32,104 nt of DNA, from the IMG/VR virus record IMGVR_UViG_3300029268_000083, positions 1 through 32,104 of that record. One strand, 5' to 3'. The notes beneath the pieces are model-generated. The model had not been told where the DNA came from. It did no database searches and worked only from the letters and a program-made list of their open reading frames with translations. How positions within the stretch are numbered: position 1 is the first letter of the stretch; each line of letters starts with the position of its first letter. This document shows, piece after piece, positions 22,217-29,165 of this stretch. The position numbers and the translations under genes were made by a program. This DNA is from a virus.

Positions 22217-22245
22217 TTATTAACACGATGTCAATCTTTTGTCAA
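22217..22245 (-). promoter_or_regulatory. promoter for repressor (minus strand)
   Basis: On the minus strand TTGACA (22245-22240), 17-bp spacer, TAATAA (22222-22217). A second TGTCAA occurs at 22229-22234. The expected start is near 22210, upstream of the repressor ATG at 22185. It diverges from the + promoter at 22272, with -35 boxes 26 nt apart. Confidence 0.75.
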
Positions 22246-22271
22246 GTATTAAATTTATGTTACCTTAACCA

Positions 22272-22300
22272 TTGACAAAGCATGAACATACTGTTAATAT
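22272..22300 (+). promoter_or_regulatory. promoter for second BRO cassette
   Basis: TTGACA at 22272-22277, 17-bp spacer, TAATAT at 22295-22300. Start expected near 22307, again a few bases before the ATG at 22311 (leaderless). TTAATAT is repeated at 22294 and 22306, and TTGTCAA (22239) is the inverse of TTGACAA (22272); both are candidate operator half-sites. Confidence 0.8.
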
Positions 22301-22310
22301 ATCCATTAAT

Positions 22311-22505
22311 ATGAGGAAAATATCAAAAGAACTCAACAAAAAACTCGCCGCCGAAAAAATCACCCAGCACCAATTAGCAAAGGAACTTTCAATCCAGCCT
22401 GCCCTACTATCCATGATACTCAAGGGCAAGCGCACGCCCTCCCTGGTTGTTACCAAGGCACTCTGCCGCAGATACCCGGACATGGTGGACATTTTATTGA
22501 GGTGA
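22311..22505 (+). CDS. Cro-like helix-turn-helix protein
   Basis: 64 aa: MRKISKELNKKLAAEKITQH then QLAKELSIQPALLSMILKGK, a helix-turn-helix of the Cro/C1 family with the short length of a Cro. It is transcribed away from the repressor from its own promoter, the classical cI/cro layout. There is no ribosome site: the ATG lies at the expected RNA start. The second BRO gene follows 5 nt after the stop. Confidence 0.85.
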   Translation: MRKISKELNKKLAAEKITQHQLAKELSIQPALLSMILKGKRTPSLVVTKALCRRYPDMVDILLR

Positions 22506-22510
22506 ATTGA

Positions 22511-23272
22511 ATGGCAACAGCAACACGGGAACTGATGGTCTTCAAGGGGCACAATCTTAGAACTGCAATCAACGATGAGGGGGAACCTGGGGTACTTCTC
22601 GCTGATATAAGCGCTGCTATCGGGATCAAAAGGTCAAGCAATGTTGCCTCAAGGTTGTCAAGCAAGGATGCATTTATTAAATGCACCCTTACATCGGGTG
22701 GCATGCAAGACATGTGGTATGTCACGGAATCAGGGATTTATGCTGTTTTAGTAGGTAGTCGTAAACCACTGGCCAAGGAACTGACGAAAGTGCTTCTCAC
22801 GGAATTGCCCAAGCTACGCAAGCAGGTCGTACATTCAACGGACGTCCTCGCCCCACAATCTGACCATTGGGCGGTTCTCAAGGCTGTGGCTGCTGGCATG
22901 ATAGATATGCAGGCCGACATGGAGGCAGTGAAGTCTGACATTGCAGAATTAAAGGCAAGTAAAAAAACCGACATTCTGCTATTAAAGCCGGTCATTGATT
23001 ACAGCGAACGTGTCCGGTTACTTATCCATGACTGGGTAGAGTCTCACTCTGATAATCCGCGCGTCACATATCCAAACGTGCACAAAAGGCTTAATACTCG
23101 CTTCTTTTATAAGCACAAGCACAACATCAGCGAGATGGGCAAGAAGCGCAATAAGTCAGCCTTACAGGTGGCTATAGACCTGGGCATGGGAGTCGAGATG
23201 CTCTCACTGGCGCAGGAACTGGTAGACAATAACTTTGAAGGTTATTTCAGCGAAAGTGAGGTGCTATTTTAA
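22511..23272 (+). CDS. BRO-family antirepressor-like protein 2
   Basis: 253 aa. Starts MATATRELMVFKGHNLRTAI; the BRO N-domain shows GVLLADISAAIGIKRSSNVA, DAFIKCTLTSGGMQDMWYVT and LTKVLLTELPKLRKQ. After a helical linker, the C-terminal ORF6C-like region (DYSERVRLLIHDWVESHSDN, YPNVHKRLNTRFFYKHKHNI) resembles BRO 1. Sequence identity between the two proteins is strongest in the first 10 residues, with the rest diverged. It is expected to act on the repressor at the divergent operators. Confidence 0.88.
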   Translation: MATATRELMVFKGHNLRTAINDEGEPGVLLADISAAIGIKRSSNVASRLSSKDAFIKCTLTSGGMQDMWYVTESGIYAVLVGSRKPLAKELTKVLLTELPKLRKQVVHSTDVLAPQSDHWAVLKAVAAGMIDMQADMEAVKSDIAELKASKKTDILLLKPVIDYSERVRLLIHDWVESHSDNPRVTYPNVHKRLNTRFFYKHKHNISEMGKKRNKSALQVAIDLGMGVEMLSLAQELVDNNFEGYFSESEVLF

Positions 23273-23490
23273 TGAAAAATTCACAACATAGGTTTAGGTT
23301 GAATATTGATGTAGCCCAACTAATTTATATGGTCCGGGCTCTATGGAGAGATATCTTTCACCCTGGATGGCGAAGGGCCGATGAAAAGGATCACCCAGGC
23401 TGGGTTAGCGTTTGGTTGGATGATATGGAGAAGCAGGGTGAGATGGGGAAACTACTGGAATTTGCCAAGGAATATTTCGGAAGGAAATAG
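23272..23490 (+). CDS. hypothetical early protein
   Basis: 72 aa, TAATG-coupled to BRO 2. Aromatic-rich: VAQLIYMVRALWRDIFHPGW then HPGWVSVWLDDMEKQGEMGK, with a C-terminal helix. The repeated HPGW element is distinctive. Not recognised; no cysteine cluster or membrane segment. Part of the early operon. Confidence 0.55.
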   Translation: MKNSQHRFRLNIDVAQLIYMVRALWRDIFHPGWRRADEKDHPGWVSVWLDDMEKQGEMGKLLEFAKEYFGRK

Positions 23491-23771
23491 TGACCAAAAA
23501 AGAGGCCGGGCACCTGGGCGGAATCGCAACGAGCATAAAGTTCGGCATCGAGCGCTGTGAACACTGCCACCAATTACTCCCGCCGAATGAACATCACAAA
23601 CGGATCGGCGCTAAAGGCGGAGTCAAGGGCGCCGCAGTTTTACAGCGAAAGTACAGCGCGGAGCAAAGACGCGAGTGGGCCCGGCTCGGAGGCCGACCAA
23701 AAAAGGAGGGTAATGAAAAAGGCAAGCGACCGCAAAATCTGTCCACTGAAATTCCTGGCCACGGCGGGTAA
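23490..23771 (+). CDS. KGG-type small protein
   Basis: 93 aa, starting GTG on the stop of the previous gene. It has repeated glycine motifs EAGHLGGIATSIKFG, RIGAKGGVKGAAVLQ and WARLGGRPKKEG, the pattern of KGG/con-10-like small stress proteins that occur in phages. It also has a CEHCHQLLP zinc-like cysteine pair. The last 20 residues overlap the next gene in another frame, so the true end may be earlier in the ancestral form. Confidence 0.6.
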   Translation: MTKKEAGHLGGIATSIKFGIERCEHCHQLLPPNEHHKRIGAKGGVKGAAVLQRKYSAEQRREWARLGGRPKKEGNEKGKRPQNLSTEIPGHGG

Positions 23772-23859
23772 TGCCTGCTGCGTCGAGGAACTATGCGCCT
23801 GGTGGTGCGGGACTGAATGTGTGCTGATAGCACGCGAGAAGGCAAAGCATGGCCTATAA
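23713..23859 (+). CDS. 48-aa Cys-rich CPLKFLA-type protein
   Basis: Preceded by AGGAGGG. MKKASDRKICPLKFLATAGN then ACCVEELCAWWCGTECVL: six cysteines with a CAWW core, like small zinc-binding phage proteins. The first half of the gene occurs again as a truncated copy at 21994. The gene at 30482 (MHDRECGIGCRAWSASHDCC) is a related type. Start confirmed by the ribosome site; the KGG frame overlaps it by 59 nt. Function unknown; likely binds metal and DNA or RNA. Confidence 0.68.
   Translation: MKKASDRKICPLKFLATAGNACCVEELCAWWCGTECVLIAREKAKHGL
23740..23763 (+). repeat. 24-nt direct repeat, copy 2
   Basis: Exact repeat of 22006-22029, here inside the intact 48-aa gene. Shows that the fragment near the repressor derives from this gene or a close relative. 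Confidence 0.85.
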
Positions 23860-24043
23860 AGTAGATGTGGACTATACCGGGCGGGAAAGTTACATCTTTG
23901 AGGCACCGGGCCGCGAGGAGGCTGCGGAAAAGGCAGTCGAATTATTTGAGCAGAACAACCCTGGCCTGATAGTTACTGGAACCTACGTGGAGACTTTAAC
24001 AGCGCAAGATCGGCGCGAATTAAACCACGCCGACGAATTATAA
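23849..24043 (+). CDS. hypothetical early protein
   Basis: 64 aa, overlapping the preceding gene by 11 nt. Sequence MAYKVDVDYTGRESYIFEAP then GREEAAEKAVELFEQNNPGL: an alpha/beta pattern (strand, helix, strand) with a negatively charged end (AQDRRELNHADEL). Not recognised. It directly precedes the recombination-factor-like gene with its own AAGGAGGG site. Confidence 0.55.
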   Translation: MAYKVDVDYTGRESYIFEAPGREEAAEKAVELFEQNNPGLIVTGTYVETLTAQDRRELNHADEL

Positions 24044-24055
24044 AAGGAGGGATGC

Positions 24056-25066
24056 ATGCCCATCAAAGGACTCAGCGAAAAGCGCCGGCTGCCGCGCTTA
24101 GGCAAAATTCGCACCGGCATCAAGACGGCCAATGCCAAAGGCACAGAGTATCCACAGGCGGTCGACTACTTTGTGTGCCCCCCGGAGGTGCAGGAAGTCT
24201 ACGGGGAAAAACCAAAGTCACTGAGAATTTACTTCCCGATCGAGGATGACGCCATCTTCGCCAGCCAATTCTACCGCGCATACTCAGCGTCCAGGGGGTT
24301 GATATGCAAGGGCGATGGAGCGGCGGCTTACCGGCTGTGTGACATAAACAACGACTCTTTCCCCACGCCGGACAGCAAAGAGACAGCGCTAAAAGAGGTA
24401 GCATGCGAGGGCAAGGACTGTGAGTTTTACGGTAAAAAGTGCACAGAGGTAATGAACCTGCAATTCCTACTGCCGGACGTACCAGGACTGGGAGTCTGGC
24501 AATTAGACACGGGCTCCATTAACGCCATCAAGAACGTTAACAGCACCTTGGAACTGATACGCTCCATCATTGGGCGGGTCGCCATGGTGCCCCTGGACCT
24601 GGTTATCGCGCCGCTGGAGGTTACGGCGGACGGAAAAAAGAAAACCGTCCACATCATCAACATCAAACTCAACAAAACCCTGCTGGAGCTGCGGGCGTCC
24701 ATGGGCAAAGAACTGCCCAGGTTAGCGCCGGTAGACAAAGCAACAGGGGAGATAAACCCCGGCCTGCCGGTGCCAGACGACGAAATACCGGAACTCATCG
24801 CGCCCGAGAATCAAAATCACGATCAGGAAGCTGACGATCAGTTATTCCCGTCCTCCCCGGCTCCCATCGATTGGTCAAAATCCAGCAATGCGGATTTCAA
24901 GGATGCCAGGGATGCCTTGATAGTCCGGCTGGGCATGTCGAAGCCGCTGATCACTGAGCACCTGCGCCGCCGGGGCCTGGTGGGCGACGGGGGCCTGGTT
25001 ACCATGGCCAACCGGGGCCTGGTCATTGCTGAACTGACGAAGATGTGTGAGGTGGAGGGCAAATGA
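24056..25066 (+). CDS. recombination-directionality-factor-like protein
   Basis: 336 aa matching the phiC31 Gp3-like RDF family: RRLPRLGKIRTGIK near the N-terminus, VDYFVCPPEVQEVYGEKPKS, YFPIEDDAIFASQFYRAYSA, GLICKGDGAAAYR, a zinc-like CEGKDCEFYGKKC cluster, and DTGSINAIKNVNSTLELIRS. The C-terminus is helical (DARDALIVRLGMSKPLITEH). RDFs make a serine integrase excise instead of integrate. No serine integrase is in this window, so its partner lies outside or the protein has another job. Strong AAGGAGGG start; the stop overlaps the next ATG inside GGAGGGCAAATGA. Confidence 0.8.
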   Translation: MPIKGLSEKRRLPRLGKIRTGIKTANAKGTEYPQAVDYFVCPPEVQEVYGEKPKSLRIYFPIEDDAIFASQFYRAYSASRGLICKGDGAAAYRLCDINNDSFPTPDSKETALKEVACEGKDCEFYGKKCTEVMNLQFLLPDVPGLGVWQLDTGSINAIKNVNSTLELIRSIIGRVAMVPLDLVIAPLEVTADGKKKTVHIINIKLNKTLLELRASMGKELPRLAPVDKATGEINPGLPVPDDEIPELIAPENQNHDQEADDQLFPSSPAPIDWSKSSNADFKDARDALIVRLGMSKPLITEHLRRRGLVGDGGLVTMANRGLVIAELTKMCEVEGK

Positions 25067-25677
25067 ACCAGGAAACCCCCAATGCCCTATTCGATGCGAA
25101 GTGGCAGGTCGGGGCACTGGAACTCCGTAATAAAGCCCTGTTCAGGTATATGGAGTCCATTGAGATTACCAACCGTGACCAGCAGAAAAACAGCGAGCAG
25201 TTATTGATCGACGGCCGAGCTGCGCTGAAAGAGGCGGAAATTAAGAGGAAGGAACTTATCACTCCTCTGAGGGCAGAGGAAAAATATATTAACGACACAT
25301 TCAAGAGGTTTACATCACGGATTGAATTAGGTTTGGCCAGGATAGACAACGCGCTAAAAGTCTACCATGCCGAACAAAGGAAACTGGCCGAGGCCAAGCA
25401 AATAGAGCAAATGGTGGTCGCTGCCGAAGCCAGGGAGACGGGTGAGATTGTGGAACTTCAGCCTGCTCCCCCTGTGGGTAAGACGTCCCACACGTACGGC
25501 GGGTCCGTAACCTACCGCGAAGACTATGACATACAGATCGTTGACATGGACGCGGTGCCCAGGGACCTGTGTGTCCCCGACATGGTGAGGATCCGCGCCA
25601 GGGTAAAAAGCGGCATTACTTCTATTCCCGGCGTGCTCGTAACAAAGAAATTAGTCACCGTAGCGAGGCCGGGATAA
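25063..25677 (+). CDS. phage coiled-coil protein, unknown
   Basis: 204 aa, ATGA-coupled. Residues 20-125 are helical (LRNKALFRYMESIEITNRDQ, KEAEIKRKELITPLRAEEKY and KVYHAEQRKLAEAKQIEQM). The C-terminus VDMDAVPRDLCVPDMVRIRA then IPGVLVTKKLVTVARPG is a conserved pattern in proteins found beside phage recombination genes. It may support DNA recombination but lacks catalytic motifs, so the role is unproven. Confidence 0.62.
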   Translation: MNQETPNALFDAKWQVGALELRNKALFRYMESIEITNRDQQKNSEQLLIDGRAALKEAEIKRKELITPLRAEEKYINDTFKRFTSRIELGLARIDNALKVYHAEQRKLAEAKQIEQMVVAAEARETGEIVELQPAPPVGKTSHTYGGSVTYREDYDIQIVDMDAVPRDLCVPDMVRIRARVKSGITSIPGVLVTKKLVTVARPG

Positions 25678-25678
25678 T

Positions 25679-25716
25679 GGCCTGGGCGGGTTTACCTCCT
25701 TTTACCCGTCCAGGCC
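25679..25716 (+). other. 13-bp hairpin with anti-Shine-Dalgarno loop
   Basis: Stem GGCCTGGGCGGGT / ACCCGTCCAGGCC (all pairs, one G-U) and 12-nt loop TTACCTCCTTTT. The loop carries ACCTCCTTT, the same as the 16S 3' anti-SD end. No T-run follows, so it is not a simple terminator. It lies between a stop (25677) and the next ATG (25727). Confidence 0.6.
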
Positions 25717-25726
25717 GGGGGGTCGT

Positions 25727-26281
25727 ATGGAAATAGCTGATTACGAACGGGCAACCCGCGAATGGGGCCGCCGTAATCCTGAATTTATCCGTGAGGACGT
25801 ATTAAACCCTAAGAAGGTGAAAGTTATGAAAACACCTGTGGTAACAAATGCTACAACAAATGTGGTAATGGAAGGCTACAAGTGCTCATTTTGCGCCCGC
25901 GAGTTTGAAAAGGAAAGGTCAGTCGGCGTCCATGAAAGCCAGTGCCGAAAGAACCCGGATGCACACCAGTGGGCCAGGGGCAAGGCCAGGCGCCGCAGAG
26001 GGGCACAGCCAGGGAACCATAACCGCAAGAAAAAACAGCCCGTTGAAACGATACAGGCCATACCTGAGACGATTCACCCTGATAGTGAGACGATTAGCAA
26101 CTCAGTTGAAACGACGGTGCTGCAAGCCGAGATACCACACACTGTGGGGCAGCCGGCACCCGTAAAATCCTTTGCCACGAACCGTCTCTATGACTACCTG
26201 CTGGCGGGTATATTACTGGCCATCCTGTTCTGCGGGGTGATCTATGCTGCCCTGGGGATTAAATTACTGTTCGGTTTGTGA
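25727..26281 (+). CDS. membrane-anchored zinc-finger protein
   Basis: 184 aa. A zinc finger C-X2-C-X12-H-X3-C (Cys53, Cys56, His69, Cys73 in YKCSFCAREFEKERSVG and HESQC) is followed by a very basic ARGKARRRRGAQPGNHNRKK and a region repeating ETI (VETIQAIPETIHPDSETIS). The C-terminal 33 residues hold one membrane helix (DYLLAGILLAILFCGVIYAA). A finger plus membrane anchor is unusual. The ATG at 25829 (MKTPVVTN) is another possible start. It may tether DNA or a partner at the membrane, by inference. Confidence 0.6.
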   Translation: MEIADYERATREWGRRNPEFIREDVLNPKKVKVMKTPVVTNATTNVVMEGYKCSFCAREFEKERSVGVHESQCRKNPDAHQWARGKARRRRGAQPGNHNRKKKQPVETIQAIPETIHPDSETISNSVETTVLQAEIPHTVGQPAPVKSFATNRLYDYLLAGILLAILFCGVIYAALGIKLLFGL

Positions 26282-26287
26282 GGTGAA

Positions 26288-26866
26288 ATGATATACACAA
26301 CCTACAATTTAGCAGTCAAACATAATGCCTGTGAGAGGGCGTTGGAATCATGGGATAAGCACGTCGGGGGGATTAAGAAGTTTGGGGCTGATACCCCAAT
26401 CCCCTTGACCGATATCCTTGAAGTCCTGGGCATCGATGATTGCCTCTGGGCATTCCGCGCTGTGCAGGATGAAGAGGTGGCCGACACTATCATTCTTAAG
26501 TTTTTAACCGCCGTTGCTGACAAGTGGTTGATTCATTTTGAATCTAAATATCCGCAAGATAAGCGACCTTGCAAAGCGTTCAAAGCGCTACGGGATTATT
26601 TTTTAAATCCGTCATACAAGGCAGCAGTGGCGGTGGATTCAGCTTACAAGGAGGCCATCAAAGCGGATCTCAGTAAAGATGATAGGGATTATCTTTGGCT
26701 GCTTGCGGGCGGTGATTGGACTTATTCGTCGTATTGCGGCTCGCGGTTTCGGAGTGCGTATAACGATCGCTGGTATGCGGCTTCGACTATCGGCGGGCGG
26801 GCGCTTTCGGAGGCGGAGAAAAAATGGCAAACGGCAAAATTACAGGAATTGTTGGAGGAGGCATGA
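26288..26866 (+). CDS. hypothetical phage protein (192 aa)
   Basis: Preceded by GAGGTG. Sequence includes KHNACERALESWDKHVGGIK, DILEVLGIDDCLWAFRAVQD, and KAFKALRDYFLNPSYKAAVA then VDSAYKEAIKADLSKDDRDY. The helical composition with a CERALESW head resembles a family of phage early proteins of unknown role whose members often carry Ala/Tyr repeats in the middle. No catalytic motif. Located just before the replication module. Confidence 0.58.
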   Translation: MIYTTYNLAVKHNACERALESWDKHVGGIKKFGADTPIPLTDILEVLGIDDCLWAFRAVQDEEVADTIILKFLTAVADKWLIHFESKYPQDKRPCKAFKALRDYFLNPSYKAAVAVDSAYKEAIKADLSKDDRDYLWLLAGGDWTYSSYCGSRFRSAYNDRWYAASTIGGRALSEAEKKWQTAKLQELLEEA

Positions 26867-26906
26867 TCTGTCCGTTCATTGTTCGGTTTATAGGAGATAG
26901 TAGACC

Positions 26907-27557
26907 TTGCCAAACCGAATAATTAAGGAGTCGATCTGCACGAGCTGCGACATCGAGCAGTTATCTCCTATGGAGGAGGTGTTCTTTTACCGGCTCATCG
27001 TGAATTGCGATGACTACGGTCGGATGGATGGGCGGGCCCCGATACTCCGGGCGAAGTGCTTTCCACTGCGCCTGGGCAAGGTGTCCGACGCCATGGTTGA
27101 TGGATTTTTAGCCAAGCTGGTCAACGTGGGCATGGTGCAAACATATGTGGTTACTGGAAAACCGTACATCCAGATTTCCGCATGGGAAAGGCATCAGCAG
27201 CAACGAGCGAAGCGAAGCAAATATCCATCACCGGATGGCAATGGATATCAAGTGATATCAAATGCCCCCGTAATCCAATCCGAATCCGAAATAGAAAAAG
27301 AAAATACCAAAGAAAAAGAGCTGAAACATGAAATTAGACCTGGTATTTTCCTATCATCGCCGGAACACGAAAGATTGATTAAGCAATTCGGAGAGGCCGG
27401 AGCTGATGAGAGAATAGAAAAACTCTCATTGTATTTGCTATCAACTGGGAAAAAATACAAGTCACACTACTATACGATCTTAAACTGGGAAAGGATGGAC
27501 TCCAAAAAACAGGACCCGGTGCTGACCAATGAGGGGAGGTATCCACGGGCACAATGA
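26907..27557 (+). CDS. replication initiator / replisome organiser
   Basis: 216 aa, TTG start at 26907 with GGAG upstream. The N-terminal winged-helix-like part NRIIKESICTSCDIEQLSPM then EEVFFYRLIVNCDDYGRMDG and RAPILRAKCFPLRLGKVSDA is the phage DnaD-like initiator pattern. The middle is polar and A-rich, and the C-domain (RIEKLSLYLLSTGKKYKSHY YTILNWERMD split) matches helicase-loader ends. It is followed at ATGA by dnaB, so it probably loads the helicase at the origin. Repeats in the middle of the gene are candidate origin elements. Confidence 0.82.
   Translation: MPNRIIKESICTSCDIEQLSPMEEVFFYRLIVNCDDYGRMDGRAPILRAKCFPLRLGKVSDAMVDGFLAKLVNVGMVQTYVVTGKPYIQISAWERHQQQRAKRSKYPSPDGNGYQVISNAPVIQSESEIEKENTKEKELKHEIRPGIFLSSPEHERLIKQFGEAGADERIEKLSLYLLSTGKKYKSHYYTILNWERMDSKKQDPVLTNEGRYPRAQ
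27221..27290 (+). repeat. candidate origin repeats inside initiator gene
   Basis: ATATCCAT (27221) and its inverse ATGGATAT (27241), GATATCAA at 27244 and 27254 in exact 10-nt phase, and AATCC at 27272, 27277 and 27283. An A-rich stretch follows (27290-27345). Iterons within the initiator gene are the lambda-like origin layout; unproven here. Confidence 0.4.
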
Positions 27558-28807
27558 ACGTCCCTCACAACCTTGATGCCGAAGTGGCTGTCCTGGGGTC
27601 AATCCTCATAGACCCGGACGCACTGGGGGTGGTCAACCTGGTCCCTGCAGACTTTTTCAGCGACCAGAATCAGACAGTATTCCAGGCGATACTCGCTCTA
27701 AAAAGCGGGGTTGACCAACTGACAGTGGCCCATGAGCTGCAGCGCCAGGGTAAGCTGGATGAAGTGGGAGCAGGGTATCTGTCCCACCTGGTGTCCCTGG
27801 TCCCGACCTCAATCCATGCCAAATATTATGCGGGGATAGTAAAGCAGTGTGCCTTCAACAGACGGCTGATCTCCGCGTCGGAGCAGTTGCGGGTCCTGGG
27901 TTACAAGAACGAGGAGCCTGGGATGGTGCTGCAGAAAGCCGGGCAGATGATATCCGAGATCGGGAAGTCAATCGAGGATACAAAATTGTGGGCCCCGGGC
28001 GACATGGCCACCAAGGCGATGGACCGTTACATGGAGATGCGCCGCGTCTCACCTGGTTTGGCCTCGGGGATCCCTGAGTTCGATGACCTGACCGGCGGTT
28101 TTTTAAAGGGTGAGTACATCATCCTGGCCGGGCGAGGAGGAATCGGCAAGACGACCTTGGCCCTGCAACTCGCCCGCAATATGGCCAAGAAACTTAATGT
28201 GCTGTTTGCCTCTATGGAGATGCGGGCCGAGTCGGTCACTGACAAAAACGTGGCCGCCATCGCAGGGAGGATGACACGGACCATATCCAGAGGGAATTAT
28301 TCAGACGACACACTGGCTGGCATCAACACCGCCCTGGGCAAACTGGCTGACCTCAACCTCTACATCGTCGAGGGGAATCAAACAACCCAGTCACTCAGGT
28401 CCCGCATTGAGCAGCAGATAGGGGCTTACGGTTGTGATGTGGTATTCGTGGATTACCTGCAGAGATTCGCTGACCGGTACGGGTCCTCTGCCAACGAAAG
28501 GATTGGCCACATATCCAATGAACTGGCCAATATAGCCAAAGATTTCAATTTGCCATTGATAGTGCTCTGCCAGCTCAATAGGGATACCGACAAGCGGGAG
28601 GATAAACGGCCGCACCTGTCTGATCTGCGCGACAGCGGGGCCATTGAGCAGGATGCTGACATGGTGCTGTTTGTCTACAGGGACAGTTACTACAAACGCA
28701 ACGAGGTAAATAACCAGGTCGAGCTCATCATTGCCAAGGACCGGCTGCGCGGCTGCACCGGTTATATCCCACTCAGTTTTGAGAGGGACGGTGAAGTTTA
28801 TGTTTAA
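27554..28807 (+). CDS. dnaB: replicative DNA helicase (DnaB family)
   Basis: 417 aa. N-terminal domain starts MNVPHNLDAEVAVLGSILID; the RecA-like domain has Walker A GRGGIGKT (193-200), Walker B VVFVDYLQ around Asp300, QLNRD, and the H4-type LSDLRDSGAIEQDAD. It unwinds the phage fork as a hexamer, loaded by the initiator gene that it overlaps (ATGA). The stop overlaps the RusA start by 8 nt. Complete by domain order; slightly shorter than bacterial DnaB (about 450-470 aa). Confidence 0.95.
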   Translation: MNVPHNLDAEVAVLGSILIDPDALGVVNLVPADFFSDQNQTVFQAILALKSGVDQLTVAHELQRQGKLDEVGAGYLSHLVSLVPTSIHAKYYAGIVKQCAFNRRLISASEQLRVLGYKNEEPGMVLQKAGQMISEIGKSIEDTKLWAPGDMATKAMDRYMEMRRVSPGLASGIPEFDDLTGGFLKGEYIILAGRGGIGKTTLALQLARNMAKKLNVLFASMEMRAESVTDKNVAAIAGRMTRTISRGNYSDDTLAGINTALGKLADLNLYIVEGNQTTQSLRSRIEQQIGAYGCDVVFVDYLQRFADRYGSSANERIGHISNELANIAKDFNLPLIVLCQLNRDTDKREDKRPHLSDLRDSGAIEQDADMVLFVYRDSYYKRNEVNNQVELIIAKDRLRGCTGYIPLSFERDGEVYV

Positions 28808-29165
28808 GATTACCTTCGTCTTTGACAGCCTGCCTCCCATGGACCTATCCCCCAACGGCCGGCTCCACTGGCGCGGCCGGGCCGCCAAAGTCAAACAGGA
28901 GAGGGAGTACGCCAGGTTACTGGGGATGCAGAATAAAGGCGACTGGCAGGCACCGGACAAGGCAATTTTATCGTTTGAATTCTACAGCTCAACAAAGAGG
29001 GCCTTCGACCTGGACAATGCCATCTCCGCGACAAAAAGCTGGATTGATGGCTTAAAAGATGCCGGCATTGTTTTAAGCGATGACTGCTGGCACCTGTCCT
29101 ACGGCAAGGCGGAGGTCATCGCCGCCAAATATGACGAGACACGCCTTATCCTGGAGGCCAAATGA
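28800..29165 (+). CDS. rusA: RusA-type Holliday junction resolvase
   Basis: 121 aa, same length as RusA. The hallmark FDLDNAISATKSWIDGLKDA carries Asp70 and Asp72, with a downstream acidic pair (Asp94/95) in IVLSDDCWH; these are the metal-binding acid residues of the family, and Lys79 is suitably placed. It resolves junctions in replicating phage DNA before packaging. The ATG at 28800 lies inside the dnaB end (FVF start MFKITFVFDSLPP). It ends LEAK inside GGAGGCCAAATGA, coupled to the next gene. Confidence 0.9.
   Translation: MFKITFVFDSLPPMDLSPNGRLHWRGRAAKVKQEREYARLLGMQNKGDWQAPDKAILSFEFYSSTKRAFDLDNAISATKSWIDGLKDAGIVLSDDCWHLSYGKAEVIAAKYDETRLILEAK
29153..29165 (+). repeat. GGAGGNCAAATGA gene-junction element
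   Basis: One of five copies that differ only at N: 25054-25066, 29153-29165, 29380-29392, 29559-29571 and 30252-30264. Each holds the last three codons and stop of one gene (E-x-K-stop), the ribosome site GGAGG and the ATG of the next gene. Confidence 0.85.
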
